DNA of 64,000 nucleotides from Carex sylvatica (lineage: Eukaryota > Streptophyta > Magnoliopsida > Poales > Cyperaceae). The position numbers and the translations under genes are program-made. The first letter of the stretch is position 1; every line of letters starts with the position of its first letter. The stretch spans positions 1 through 64,000 of the forward strand of contig CAXKVR010000943.1 in assembly GCA_964058845.1 (NCBI GenBank), read 5' to 3'. Below are positions 34,421-47,700 of the stretch, piece by piece. A model generated the notes under the pieces. That model was not told the origin of the DNA, searched no databases, and was given only the letters and a program-made list of their open reading frames with translations.

Positions 34421-34482
34421 AAAAAAAAAAAAAAAAAAAGGTTCAATTGTTAAAAAAATAAAAATAAAATTAGAACCATCAG

Positions 34483-35050
34483 ATTCAAAATTCAATTTAA
34501 AGAAAATTGCTATATGAATTTTTGTGTTCTTTATATCAAAATAAAGGTATGGAAGTCTAGAAATATAATATAATTTCTCTATACAAAAATATTATAGATT
34601 CATATAGTTTTAACGATTAATTGACAGAGGTCATATATCAGAAAAACTGAAATTTCAGTAAGTAGTCTCAGTTTTTTATCAAATTCAAAATTCAATTTAG
34701 AGAAAATTGCTACATGAATTTTTGTGTTCTTTATATCAAAGTAAATGTATGGAAGTCTGGTTTTCATATAATATAATTCTTATATACAAAATATTACAGA
34801 TTGGTACAACTTTAATAATTAATTGACAGATGTCAGAAATCAGAAAAGCTGAAATTTCAATGAGCAATTCTAATTTTTTACCAGATTCAAAATTCAATTT
34901 AGAGAAAATGATTACATGGATTTTTTTTGTTTTTTATATCATAATGAAGGTATGAAAGTTTAGTTTCCAGATAAAGTAATTTCTATATACAAAACTATTA
35001 GAGATTCGTACAATTTTAACGATTAATTGACAGAGGTCAGAATAGCTTTT
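34483..35050. repeat. Tandem repeat, about 200-bp unit, nearly three copies
   Basis: Each unit starts ATTCAAAATTCAATTTA (about 34483, 34683, 34884) and contains AACGATTAATTGACAGAGGTCA near its end. The last copy is about 165 bp. Confidence 0.85.
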
Positions 35051-36874
35051 AAAATCCGAATTCTAGCCACGGGTTAGTCCGGTCCGGTTCTACATGGGTT
35101 AGTCAAAAGGTGTTGTTTCTAAAGCTTAATTAGGCTTTAAATGGGATCTGAAAAAAATTCAAATTGGTAAAAACCATCTAATTCCTCTTGAAAGTTAAGA
35201 TAAGTCTACAAGAAGGACAAAATCAATTTATGACCATCTAATTCCTCTTGAGTCTTGAATGTGTGTACCTTGCAACTCTTATCCTCCTCCTTTACTCGAT
35301 TCTGTTGGTCTTAGAGTAGTAGTATCTTCAAAAGATGCAATATTTCTCTTGCGCTTCTTCTTCAAAGAAGTATTTATTTTAGTATGAGGCCGCAGTTGAG
35401 TTGCCACCAAAGCTTTGAGAAAACAGATAAGCAATAACAAAGTAAAGGTAATTAAAAAGAAAAGCATAGAACAATCTGACATACAGATGAGTAGAGGAAA
35501 TCAGAAATGAGACTGAAATTGTTTCTAATAAGTAGAGAGATTCTAAGAAGAAATCGTACTTTTGACAGCCGCAACGGTATCATCGAGAGAGACCGCTATG
35601 GCCAGATGAGTGTCGAGTGAGGTATCAATAAAAACCAGGACAAGACCTGACCTCATCATCACTCATCACCGTTGGAGTTCTCTGCTAGAGAGAGAGAGAG
35701 AGAGAGGCAACGGTTGTTTTAGACCAGAAGGAGGCCGGGTTGAGTCTATGGTGAAATGTACACATAATAATAAGAGAGAAATGATTTCATTTAAAAATAA
35801 AAATGACAATTATGCCCTTAAAATATACATTAGCAATCAGGAGGCGGATCTACACTTAGCTTAGCCCAGAAATGTTAAGCCATCCTGTGATTTTGAGAAA
35901 AATATGAATTTTTACATTATTTGCTCTGAATTTTTTAATGCTCCAAATTTTAAACGCTCTCATTTTGTTATAGTAAAAGTTCTAATACATTTTGTTTTCA
36001 AAATTATGTGTCATATGTCGTCCTTTTTTATTACAAAACTTTTATATTTTATAAATTTATTACGAAAAAAAATCTATCAAAAATACATGCATTTATTTTA
36101 CTACAAACCTTAATTCATTATTAATCCAAGAATAAAATAAAAATAATATTGTTACAATGTTAAAGAAGTTGCTAACCCAACCATTTAATTAACAATTATT
36201 ATAAACCAATTACATCACTGTAAATTTAAAATAACGAACAATAGGCATAACAATTCAATGCATCGCATATAGTTAGAATTAGTTATTCATTTAGGTTTAC
36301 TCTCATTTTCTGAATCTTAATAGATTCATGGAGTTAAAAAAAATAATATATTCGTAGAAAGACCTCCTTTTTGGCACTGGATCAATTCCTTGGCATGGTT
36401 TGCTTTAATTGCCAAGGAGTTTATAACCTCAACTTTTTTTTTATTTTGGAAATCCTTGAATGCATTATATCCTGGGAGTTTATAACTTGAATGCATTACT
36501 TAATGATACAGAATTGAGATGAGTCTGATATGTGACCAAATTAAACCATGGCAATTATGGCATTGAGCCAGTTCTCCAGAAAAGAAAAATAGAAGATGGA
36601 ACGACTAAATTGCCTGGCTTCATTGATCCATATATGTGACCAGATTAAACCATGCTCAACATTAAAGATTGCAATTAGGGATTGAAAGGAAGAAGAAAAT
36701 AGAAACTTAAAAAAAAAAAAAACATCAATCTTTATTACTATAGGACTTCAAATCTGTAGACTAATTAAAATCTTGATAATACATCAAACAACATGCATTG
36801 AAGCCATGAAACTAAAAATAGCATAGTAAAAATTCAAGCACCTAGAACAGACATAAACTAAAGAAAAACACAAA
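35051..36874. other. Intergenic; possible unidentified exon remnants on the minus strand
   Basis: On the minus strand 35482-35279 encodes a basic peptide (KKKRKRNIASFEDTTTLRPT) that I cannot assign, and 35600-35545 could read LDDTVAAVKSTI. An (AG)n run lies at about 35688-35706. The rest is AT-rich and I see no gene. Confidence 0.3.
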
Positions 36875-36883
36875 TCAAACACA

Positions 36884-37356
36884 CAGTACACTACCTGACA
36901 TCCGTCTAATAGTAAAGCCAACATAATATGGAATTGTTCTATTAGGTATCCACAGATCAGCATGCATGAACCTTTTTGATGTAAACTTACGCGCTTGTTT
37001 CCTGGTAAGGACATGATAGCCCTGCCAGTTCACCCGTTTAGCTGTAGAAGCCCCAGGGCCACTATTGGCATATTCGGCAAAGTATATGGTACTTGGTGGT
37101 GGAGTTGTTTCATTCCATTTCAGAGGACTGATCAGCCTGCCTATAAATGACTCCATAATTACAACACGAGCGCACTGCTTCCAGGGTCTTCCCAAGTAAT
37201 TATCAGTCTTAATGGTGTCTTGGTAGCAGTCGAAACGACACTTGAAGAATGCACTATAATTCCTTGTAATTTTGAAGGCCACAGCCTGTTCTCCAGCCGG
37301 TCCAGCAATGTTTGTAAATGCCATATTTTTGGCAGTGAAGTTGAGTGCGTCAACCG
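36884..37356 (-). pseudogene. Pectin methylesterase (pectinesterase) 3' exon, catalytic segment deleted
   Basis: Reading leftward from an acceptor-like CTGCAG at 37357 gives the plant pectinesterase pattern: ALNFTAKNMAFTNIAGPAGE, QAVAFKITR, FFKCRFDCYQDT, then LGRPWKQCARVV, YFAEYANSGPGAST, RVNWQGYHVLT and LWIPNRTIPYYVGF. Pectinesterases de-esterify cell-wall homogalacturonan. In intact family members about 50 residues holding GTVDFIFG and its catalytic Asp lie between CYQDT and LGRPWK. Here YQDTI runs directly into KTDNYLGRPW without an intron, so the active site is gone. No upstream exon was found. It is therefore a fragment or pseudogene. Confidence 0.8.
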
Positions 37357-37384
37357 CTGCAGAATTAATGAGCCACACATACAC

Positions 37385-38022
37385 ATAGATATGTCAAAAG
37401 AAATTCAGCCCAGTCAAACAAGATTTCAACATTTTTTTGTTTTACAAGCATGCAATTATGTCTACAAAAGTATTCACCAGGCAACAATTCTAAATTTTAT
37501 AGATATGACCTGTGAAAGTGCTTCCAGTTCATTTTTTTATTAATAAAAAGAACCATTACCATCATAATTAATTAATTAATTAAGCTGTATTAGAGTTCTC
37601 ACATATTTCTCATTTTGATCTAAGAAAAAAACTTCACAAGTACAGAACTAATTCTTTAGTAAATTAACATAGAGATATATCATAAGCAGCACAAGGAGAT
37701 TAGCCTGGGGTTAATTTGTTTAAATCCTATGGCTTTCTTATGGTCATTCTTGAAATTTGAGTGTAATTTGAAGGAGTTCCTACACAAATGCCCATAAAAC
37801 TACAAACAAATAGAATTTTTTTCTTTCATTTTTCTCTGAAAAACTCTAGCAAGAAACTACCTTCCTACCTATATTGTAAATTACACAGTGATAAGATAGC
37901 ATTTTTTGCTAAAAAAAACAAACCTCATCAGTTCACATAGCTTCCTACTAAACATTATTAAATAGCTATAGTAGTGTAAATATTAAAGATCTTGTATGGT
38001 AGATATGAAAGAGTACTTACTC
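37385..38022. other. Spacer between the PME and PPR fragments
   Basis: AT-rich; no further pectinesterase exon is seen on the minus strand. Confidence 0.4.
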
Positions 38023-39299
38023 TCATGTAGTAAACCCAGCCCAATTCTTAAAAGCAACAAGCGCCTCCATTTTCCGATAATTTTTCCTCCTCAATTTCGC
38101 CACAATCAACTTCTTGTGTTTCTCCATGAATGCCTGTCTGTGCCTCCATTTATCTACAAAAAATCTTTAATTCATTCGCCTTCTCCACCACTTGCATGGC
38201 AGCATCAAAAAACCATCCTTTAACTAATGCATACAAGAATGCATCAATCAAAGCATGGTCGAATTCACCTCCATTTCTCCTCTACTCAGTCCATAGCATC
38301 AACACATTCAAATACTTCTCGGCCGAAGTGTACCCATTTAGCAGCGACAGGTAGGTTTGGCTGTTGCGTTCAAATCTCACTGAAACCATCCTTCGGTGCG
38401 TTCTCTTTGCATCCTCTAACCGGTCAATTTTGCAAAACGCATGTATGATTAAGTTCCAATCATTAGTTGTGATTTGAATTCTCGGGTTGTCTACTACTGA
38501 ATCGAGAAACGATGCCATGAGTTCAGGCCGGTTGTTCTCGGAAAAACCGGTCATAATGGTTAGGTAACTTGTTTTGAGGTCGGGTAATGTTGCCTCTCTC
38601 ATCTCTCTAAAGAGAGAGAAAGCCGATTGAAAATATTGACAAGTCATGGAGGCATCAATCAGGGCATCAAAGTCAGATGAGTCTAACTGGAGCCCGGCAA
38701 CATTTATCTCTGCCACAAGCTGTGCAGCTTCAGCAGTTCTTTGTTCCTTACAATAGGTTCTCAATATACAAGAGTAAACACCTAAACCAATAGAAGCTCC
38801 CTGTGCCGACATTTCATCAAGCATGTTGTGTGCCTTGTCTAAGTGACATAACTCTACACATGCATTCATTGGCCCATAACCAACTGAGCAATCTGGTACC
38901 ATGCATTTACTAAAGGCCTCTAATTCTTGCGCTTGAATAATCAAAGAAGCTAATTCTTTGGTTTTACCATTGTTTATAAAGCAATTAGCAATCTAAATGT
39001 AATTGTCTTGATTGAATATATTAGACTCATCCTCTCGATTTCACATACCCACTAATCAAATTAGTGAAAAACACCATCTTATTTGAATACCGCAATGCAT
39101 CCAGTAACTTGTGCAGTTCATCAATTCTTTGCTCATTCCCTGTTAAAGCATATAAATACGCCTCTTTACTCCAGGCAAAGAGACTTGATGGGGTGAGGTT
39201 GGCGAAGTGGGAAAATTGAAGGCTGGAGGAAGGAATAGAGAAATGGAGGCGATGGAGGTAAGAGGAAAGCGAGAGGAGAGGTGGCCCATTGGATTGCAA
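38023..39299 (-). pseudogene. Pentatricopeptide repeat (PPR) protein gene, internally deleted and frame-broken
   Basis: The N-terminal part (39299-39027) starts MQSNGPPLLSLSSYL and reads to FFTNLISGYVKSRG and a stop. After a gap the C-terminal part (about 38990-38282) shows PPR-like helix pairs (SIGLGVYSCILRTYCKEQRT, TTNDWNLIIHAFCKIDRLED). TAG at 38282-38284 is followed in frame by a continuing homologous stretch (FDHALIDAFLYALVKG), and an extra T in a T run near 38165 shifts the frame before the conserved end (AFKNWAGF, stop about 38023). The protein lacks several repeats between the two parts. PPR proteins bind organellar RNA. It resembles a class of plant organellar PPR proteins with that conserved C-terminus; I do not name the orthologue. 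Confidence 0.75.
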
Positions 39300-39415
39300 T
39301 AGGACACTGCGCTCTCTCTTTTCTATGGCCCATTGCTCATTACTTCGGCCCGCACAAGGCCCACTGAATTTTTCACGTATACACTTTAAACATTTCAGAA
39401 TTATATGTAAGGGGC

Positions 39416-39797
39416 TAAGAAGGGATCCAATTACAATATCTTACAACAATTTAGTTTTATTATTTTCAAAGTTCAAAAAGTCGATCCAAACTGTTAAACA
39501 CGATCTCTATATTAAACTGTGCTTGGAGATCAAATTTTATATATATATAATTTTTTTACTATTTATTAAGTATTTTACAAATTTTATGTTTTTAGACAAT
39601 TATGGTCCATTAAAGAATAGCAGTTTTGTAAAATACTTAATAAATAAAAAAAAAATTATAAAATTTGATCTCCAAGTATATTTTTATATAGAGATCATGT
39701 TTGACGGTTTGGATCAACTATTTGGACTTTGGAAATCGCAAAATTGAATTGTTGTAAGATGTTTTAACTTTTAAATGTTGTAAATGGATCCCTTCTC
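39416..39797. mobile_element. Foldback MITE, member 2 of a three-copy family
   Basis: TAAGAAGGGATCCAATTACAA at the left pairs with TTGTAAATGGATCCCTTCTC at the right, and the arms remain complementary almost to the centre (ATTTATTAAGTATTTTACAAA). The internal phrase AAAGTTCAAAAAGTCGATCC...ATATTAAACTGTGCTTGGAG is shared with members 1 and 3. Confidence 0.75.
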
Positions 39798-41583
39798 ATT
39801 ATATATTTATCTTATAAATTTGTAATATTATATTTACACTTCTGAATTTCATAAACTAAGAAATTTATCTTATTTATTGTCTTTTATATTAAAATGAATA
39901 AATTCATGAGTTTTTAAAATTTTGAAGGGTAAATACAATATTATGAATTTTAAGAGAAGAAATACATAGCTTCAAGGTTTTTCAAGAGTATACATGAAAT
40001 TTGTCCAAAGAAGACAAATAGTTAAACAAAAGATGATGGTTAGAAAGTAGAAATATAATGCAAATTAATTTGTCAAATGAATTAACCACATCTACCAAAT
40101 TAATTTATGCTTTTGTTTGCCAATTACAATTACAATTACAATTATGTGCCACATCTACCAACAAAACCATACAACTTCATGTTCTAATTAAGCAAGCGGT
40201 TGTTTGCAAATAACATCCATTTTATTGAAACCAAGAGTCAAACAAAATAAAATATATTATATTGCCCTTAATTTTTTATACATTACTTGAATCACTTCAT
40301 AACTAGTTTTCATAAACTTTTTTTATTTTTGGTAACTAATTTTAATTTAACTTGGTATGGAATAATCAGGTATTAATGACTAGATAATTAAAAGAGAGGC
40401 TTTGTAGATTAAGGAGTCGATGATTTTAATAATAAATAAACATTAAATAAAATATGAGGATAATTTTAAATAAACTTCATATCTATTAAGTTTATCATCA
40501 ATAATTTAGTAGCAGCATCAGTCGGCCCAGTATGTTGAAAATTTTGAGCCTTCAAATATACACACAATAGATAGATAAAAAAAAATTAGGGTCTCCACAG
40601 CATATTTTAGTCAATAATATAAAAAGTCCATTAAATTAGACCAGGTAGTAAAATGCATATGCATGAATCTTTCATCCAGTTATTTTACTCATTAATTTAC
40701 CTTGTTTGTCTCCTGAAAGGGGAGGTTTTAAAGCTTGTAAAAAAAATATATTAGGTTCGAAAAATGTAATTACGAGCTCGTGAACTGGTTCGTAACAATT
40801 ATAAACTTAATTAGATTTCAGTATGGACCTCTAAAGTCAGTTCGAATCAGTTCACTCGATAAATAAACGAGTTGATTATGAGCTGGACTCAGCTCGTTGC
40901 CACCTCGATCTACTCCTAACAGGGAGGTTTTAGAGCTAGTAAAATAACTAATATTAGACTAAGCGAAATGTGATTGGATGTTTTATTTGAAAAATGAACA
41001 TTTTGAAAATACTTGCTACTAGCAAATGCAACACAGTGTCTTTATTAATAAAATATGAAGGCTAAACTTAAGCTTGTACAATTTTTCTTCAATAAAAACA
41101 AAATTGCAACGCAGTTTGGGTGATAAACTTGTTTCAACTGCATGAAAAGTTGATTGTGTCATGTATAATCCCCCTTATACAAGCAAAGTTATCATGATTA
41201 ATGACAAGTTATACATGATATATATCTCTTATATAAAATGCTAGTCAACTATATCTATAGCATTCATCATCTAATTATCACAGTTTGAAAAATCTTTTAA
41301 TTTAAAATATAAAAATGTTAAACATATTGTATGAGTTTAAAAAATAAGAAATAAATAAGAAATAATTAAGATATTGGAGAATAACCATTAATAATAAAAT
41401 CACAAATAAATCAGAAATAAATTTGGAATACAAAATTGATTATTTAAACTCACTCAAATAATATCTTATTAAATCCGACAGTAGCATTATTTGAGTTATT
41501 AGTTTTGATTTCCATCTAACTATCAAATATTAATAAATTCCAAAAATACAAAATTCAGAAATCTTGTTAACGCTTTTAATTAC
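39798..41583. other. AT-rich stretch with a direct repeat flanking a GAGCTCG-containing insert
   Basis: GGGGAGGTTTTAAAGCTTGT (about 40719) and AGGGAGGTTTTAGAGCTAGT (about 40920) are diverged direct repeats about 200 bp apart around sequence with ACGAGCTCGTGAACTGG and CAGCTCGTTGCCACCTCGAT, words typical of a common plant repeat. No genes are seen. Confidence 0.4.
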
Positions 41584-41976
41584 CATTTAACCCTGAAATG
41601 GTGGAGGCTACAATATCTTTAATTCGAGCTTCATAGACCTCCTTTGTTTTGCAATTCTCTCCAAATATTCCATTTGTTGCCAATACAAACATAATAAGTC
41701 AGAATCATTTCAGTTAATGTGATAAAAGAGAAATTGCAACAAAAAGGAGGAAAAGATTACTGAAATCCAAACTTTACAACTACACAAAAGAGAAATTGCA
41801 ACAAAAAGAGGAAAAGATTAAACAAACTAGAGACAAAGAAGAGTTGAAACTCTACCGAATTCGAATTTATGGGACTGATTGGAGAGAGAAATGGAGTTCC
41901 CGACGATTTGTAGAACCAACCTAAATTTCTCCGGCGGAAGAGGCCTCGCGCGCATCGCAACATAGATAGTCTTCAT
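41584..41976 (-). pseudogene. Kinesin-7 motor, first two exons only
   Basis: From ATG at 41976 the minus strand reads MKTIYVAMRARPLPPEKF, then GNSISLSNQSHKFEF to a donor (TTCG then GTAGAG) at 41855. This is the start of a plant kinesin-7 motor domain. The second exon (about 41680-41584) reads IFGENCKTKEVYEARIKDIV, then ASTISGLNG up to a GTAATT donor, matching the segment just before the FAYGQT P-loop. The acceptor AG before IFGE seems lost, and no later exons (P-loop, switches) follow. KIN-7 proteins move along microtubules; this fragment cannot. Confidence 0.75.
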
Positions 41977-42329
41977 TTGCGGTGCATCTCCAGTTATTCA
42001 AGTAATCGCAACTATCAGAGATGAGGAAGAAGAGAGAGAGGTAGAGGAAATGGGAGGTAGCACAGTTAGCTAGAAAAAACCCTAAACTCTAGCACACAAT
42101 CGATGTAAATGCATTCTAATATGATATTTTGCATAGCATAGTAGTTGATGTATATGTTTGATTTAATTAGCACGTATAAATTAATACATAAATGAGATAA
42201 TTTATGATGTTTACTGATTTATAATAATAAATAATAAATGTGATTTAAATTTTATTAGAATAGCAACAAACACAAACTCAAACACACTGTGTAGTGTGTA
42301 TGTGCATTTTATACAAAAATTATATTGCA

Positions 42330-42660
42330 TGTGATGCATTTGTTTGATTTATACTAAATTCATTTAGTCTATTTTAATATTATAAATGTGGCACATATTG
42401 ATTAAAAAAATAAACGAAACTGCAGGTGATGCATTTGTTTGATTTATACTAAATTCATTTTGTCTATATTCTAATATTATAGATGTGGCACATAATGATT
42501 GAAAAAATAAACGAAAAGACAAAAAGCACTAATGGATAAATTTTATAATAATCTAATACTATTCTGATATTAATTATAAATGTGGCATATATTGATTGAA
42601 AAATAAACGGAAAAGACAGAAAGCACTATAAAGTAATACATTTTATTATAATCTTATACA
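42330..42660. repeat. Three diverged tandem repeats, about 95-120 bp
   Basis: Units share ATTATAAATGTGGCACATATTG, then AAAATAAACGRAAA, starting about 42333, 42426 and 42530. Low-complexity and AT-rich. Confidence 0.7.
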
Positions 42661-43350
42661 TAATAAATGTTACTTTTCAATTATGTTTAGATCATTTGTT
42701 TGATCAAAATTAATAAGAAAAATGAATAATCACAAAATCACCGCTAAAATATATTGAGCCGTAATATTAATTATTATGCTAGTATTTTAAATTAATGTTA
42801 TTCGTGTGTTCTTCAAATTAAGAATTATTTTTTCTGTGATAAAATTCTTATAGAGGAAGTTGAAGCGCATATATATATATATATTGGTATTCTAAATTAA
42901 TTAATGTTGTTATTTGTAGCAATTTTTTGTTTATTAAGGCAAATGAAGATTCTTGATATATATTCACAACTGCAAATATTCTCCCTTCAGCTACAACTAC
43001 GATGAGTTATTAATTTTGCTTAATTAATTAATAATTGCTAATTTCTAATGCATATATGCACAAATAATTAATGCAATTAACCAGCAATTTGCATCATTTA
43101 ATGGAAGTTCCTAAATCGCTAAAAATGCAATATTTGAATTATAGTAGTAAATACAAATACAGATAGATATATAGAGCTAATTATACAATAAATATTTGAA
43201 TTTACTAAATCAAAACATGCAATATACAGAGATAGGATTGCCTGCTATTTTATATATTTAAAGCATGCTGAAGAGCTAATTATATATTTAAAGCTCACTT
43301 TTTGATACTTTTACTAGAGAAACATAGATATTTTGTTGAGACCGTTTAAG
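42661..43350. other. AT-rich spacer left of MULE copy 2
   Basis: No gene is recognised. The nine bases just before the MULE terminus are CCGTTTAAG, which do not recur beyond the right end. Confidence 0.5.
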
Positions 43351-43567
43351 CGGCCATTTTTATTAATACCCCAAAAACAAAACTAAATTTTAAAAAATAA
43401 CCTTGAATTAATTTTTTTTTTAAATAACTCAACCGCCCGGGTCCGGGGCGGCCCAAAATACAAACGACCCGCCTGGGCCTCGGGTGGGTCACAGGGAGAG
43501 CAAACCGTCCCCATAGCGGGCGGTCCATTGGTGAGCAAACCGCCCCAGGGACGGGCGGTCCACTAGT
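43351..43567 (+). repeat. Left terminal inverted repeat of MULE copy 2
   Basis: Matches 16629-16845 with the same four GC-rich palindromes (one mutated: CCGTCCCCATAGCGGGCGG). Its partner is 52519-52735. Confidence 0.88.
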
Positions 43568-43577
43568 GGGCATTTCA

Positions 43578-44704
43578 ACCCGTGATCCCTCTCCCCATTT
43601 CTCCCTTCTCTGCCTCCCCTCCGCACCAGAACCAGAAAAAGAAAAAAAAAACCCCAGCCCCAGCCAAGTCCGGCCCCACCACCGGTGCTCCGCCCTTGTC
43701 TCCGCTGCTGCTGCGCCACTCCTCTCCTCTCCTCTCCCTCGCTCGTTCACTCTCTCTCGCTCGTACCTCCCCCGCGCACGAATCCGCACCTCTCCGCGGT
43801 CTACCTCGTTGGAATTGCTCCATTTCTCTCGGGTAAGTTTTCGATTCGATTGAATGCGATTAAGTTGTGTAATTGTTGAAATCGAGTTGATTCGGTTCGA
43901 TTCGATTCGGTTAAAATCGATTCGGTTAAAATCGATTCGGTTAAAATCGATTCGGTTCGATTCGGTTAAAATCGATTCGGTTCGATTCGGTTAAAATCAA
44001 TTCGGTTAAAATCGATTCGGTTCGATTCGATTGTGATTAAATTGTGTAATTATTGAAATCGAATTGATTCGGTTGATTCGGTTCGATTCGATTCAAATCG
44101 ATTCGGTTCGACTCGATTGTGATGAAATTGTGTAATTGTTGAATTCTATTCGATTGTGTAACTTATGCAAATGTAATTAAGTTGTGTAATTGTTAAATTC
44201 GATTCGATTATGAATTGTTAGAATTGGTATAATGTCACGAATTATGGAAATTGGGGGTTATTAATAAATGCTATTAAATTGCGGAAATTGCGGGATTAAA
44301 TTTTGAAATTATAATTGCGGTAATTATGTATTTTTTTTTAATTATAAATGCTATTAAATTATGTAAATGCTATTAAATTATGTAAATGTTATTAAATTGC
44401 GGGAATTGCGGGATTAAATTTTAAAATTATAAATGCTATCAAATTATGTATTTTTTTTCTTTGAGATAAAAACGGTAATTCTTACATGCAAAATTTAGTG
44501 AAACGTCAAATCTTATCAAGGAAAAAAATCCCAACTAATTTGCAGAAATAATGTATTTTTTTTTTGAAATTATAAATTGCTTGAATTTGCAGTTCAATTA
44601 GGGTTTGAATTTGGTTGAAAATATTTATAAATTATTTCAAATTTCGAATAAATTTTAATTTTTAAATTTTGTGGTTGATTAATATGGATTTTTTTTGTAA
44701 ATGT
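43578..44704 (+). promoter_or_regulatory. Inferred leader exon and leader intron of PMD gene copy 2
   Basis: The same C-rich leader as copy 1 ends at CTCGG then GTAAGTTTTC (about 43832). The intron has an expanded TCGATTCGGTTAAAA array (43880-44130) and about 120 bp near 44450-44560 not present in copy 1. TTTGCAG at about 44592 is a candidate acceptor. Confidence 0.55.
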
Positions 44705-47700
44705 ATGCCCAAATCTAGACGGTGGGGAGTACGAGCTGCGCCTGCAGCGGATCCGGCTGCAGCGGGTCCAGATGCCGTGGATCCGAGTGTAGTGGGCACG
44801 TCCTCGGTGGATCCGATTGGAGAGGGTCCGTCGTCATATGAGGATCCGATTGGAGCGGGTTCTCAGGCTAGTTTTACAGATGGTGCGCATGATCCTGATA
44901 CATTTAGTCCTCTTCTATGGACCCATCATGTTAAGCACCGCGTCTCATTGGCATCTCTTGAGGTACGTGATTTTTATACTTAATGTAAATAAATAATACA
45001 AAAAAAATGACACGATTTGAGTCTCATAAATTGATAATAAATACAGGATGATGTCATGCTTACGGTGAGGCACCGCAGGGCTGAGATTCCGTTCGTTCCC
45101 CATGAAGAAATGCAGCGATGCCTCTTGAACCTTGGGTTGTATCAGCTTGCCACTATGCCGCAGAGTAAGATCGATCAGTCTCTGATGCATGGTCTAGCGG
45201 AGAGATGGCGACCTGAGACCCATACATTTCATCTCCCGGTCGGGGAGATGACAGTCACCCTTGGTGATGTGAGCGCATTATGGGGTTTACCCATTGATGG
45301 CGAGCCCATAGGTGGCATCTCAGACCATCCAAACCTGCAGAGGATGATACCGGAGTTGTTAGGGTGTGATCTAAAGAATCTGCAGAAGAAATTGAAGAAG
45401 AAGAAGAAGAAGGGGGAGGAGGAGGAGGAGGAGTTCCGGTATTCTGGGTACTGTATTTCTCTAAAGGCACTCCGGTCTCACTTCTTTCAGAATCAGATAT
45501 TTCCTGAGATTGCTGACATTGAGGCGGTCAGGAGGTACCATTACACTCTTTAAAGTAACTTAGTAGTTAATCAACAATCTCAATTATTTATATTGATTAT
45601 TTTATATTGCAGGTATACTAGGGCGTATGTGCTGGATTTGTGTGGTGGTCATGTTCGAGGATTCCAGCGGTGATGCGGTCCCGATTATGTACCTCTCCCT
45701 GCTGAGAAACATGGAGAAAGAATCGAGATGGAACTGGGGTGGAGCGGTCCTTGCCCACTTATACAGAGGCCTGTGTCATGCCTGTCTGGTAAGTCTGTAT
45801 TAATATACGTTGTAATTGAAAGTTGAATAAGACGCACCAAGTTTTTATTTTAAGTTAAATTTTCAGGTGAGGAATAAACAGATTTTTGGACCGCTTCTTC
45901 TGCTACAGCATTGGTCGTGGTCACATCTGCCTGTAAATCGGCCAGTTATACCATTGCCACATCCCCGATGGGGAGTTCCTACCCCAGACAGATGCCCCGC
46001 GTACGGTGCCATATGGGGCAGTCATCAGAGTTATGAAGAAACAGGCAGGGGGGTTTCTTATGTTCGGGGTCAGCTCCAGATGCTCCGAGATGCGAATGTC
46101 GATTGGTTTCCGTATCGTACATGGTATCAGCGTAGATGGCTGAGCCCGCTGACACTGGAGCAGACACGACTATGGTATTATCGGGGACCAGTCGTTTGTT
46201 TCTGGATAGTGGAGTATCACTATCCCGATCGGGTGTCTCGACAATTTGGCTTGGATGCTTTCATTCCGGATAACCCGCTAATGGGTAAGGATGATACCGA
46301 CAAGTTTCACAAGTAAGTACTACGTACTTAATTTTATTATCCCTTTAGTAATGTCACCGTTTCTCTCATTTCTAATTAATTGTACCTACAGTACGGCGCA
46401 CACTAAGCCCAAAGTCGACTGGAGACAGCATTTCAGCTTGGAGTACGGCTTGGCTCGACATCCGGATCAGCAATTATGGAGTCCGCCATCGGGAGCGTCA
46501 GTGGGTGCTGGTCCCGGGGATTTGAGATATGCCGTCTGGTACCAGAGATGGGGCATGCCGTCAGTCTATCTTACGGGCCATTATGGCGACAACCTTCGAC
46601 GTAGACTGATGGATTCATCTGGCAATTACATGCCTTGGGGTCCGATTAATGCTCGCGCGGTAAATACAACTTAAACATACTGTAATTACAAATTGTAAAT
46701 TTTAATTACTTACTGTTGTCATAATCATGTTGTGTGCAGATGTTGACAGCTATGAGAGGAGTTGGACACAGCCTGGTGTGCATGGCGAGAGATGCTTGGC
46801 GATATATAGGATGCCAAATGCTCGAGCACACTGCACCAATCGTGGAGACAGGCAGTTTTGAAGGCCGCCTCGTTGGCATGCTGCGCGATTCTGGGGAGAA
46901 CATCAATTGGCGGGATATACAGAAGACACCGCGTAATCCAGATTATCAACCAGAGGCCATATACGCTCAGGATATGCCACCACCTCCTGCAGGTAATTGC
47001 AAGTTAATATTAAAAGTAGGACACACGCAATGGTTCTATTTTCACCGAATTATTTGTTGTAACTCACTTAACTTTCAATTATGTAGAGGATGACTCGGGT
47101 TGGGCGTTCCACCACTGGGTGTTGAATACACAAGGATGGGATGCTTACAGAAATAAATACGGAGTTCCGGTAGAGCTTGGCCCGGTCAGTTACTGTTTGA
47201 TATTATTTATTGCAGAGTTATTTGTACGTAGCAAAACTGACATTATTTCAATTTAGGATGGAGCACCTCGTTGGAATGCCGAGCCTAGTTATAGCGTGGA
47301 TGAGCTGCCCCCCTTCGATACAGATGCTGAGGACATTGGCTCCCACATGCCACGATATGGAGTGGAGATGGAGCACGACTACGAGGCTGGAGGGAGTGCA
47401 TCTTAGACTGCAGATGGATTTGTCTCTGCATTATTTGGTACACCGCCTCCTGCCACGTATGCTGCAAGCTGGGAGGAAGATCCATGGGAGCTACGTACAG
47501 GCCCGGCACCCGCAGAGTCAGCTGGTGTATTTGATCCATGGACAGCCGGTACAGGTACGCATCCCATGTATACGGGAGAGGAGGACGAGGATATGGAGGA
47601 GGAGGATTTAGGAGATGCGAGTCCGCAGAGGCGCGTGCAGCCGCACAAGGATGGCAAAGGCATAGCGGCTCGTAGGTTGTCTCCCTCCGGCAAGAAACGA

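Noticed and set aside
34483..35050. Centromeric satellite
   Set aside because: Only about three units are present and the flanks are ordinary interspersed repeats.
41757..41963. 68-codon minus-strand ORF starting MLRCARGLFRRRNL
   Set aside because: It is the wrong frame of the kinesin-7 first exon, which reads MKTIYVAMRARPLPPEKF from 41976.
43880..44130. TCGATTCGGTTAAAA repeat array
   Set aside because: Simple-sequence expansion in the leader intron of PMD copy 2, also present shorter in copy 1; no spacer structure and no coding role.
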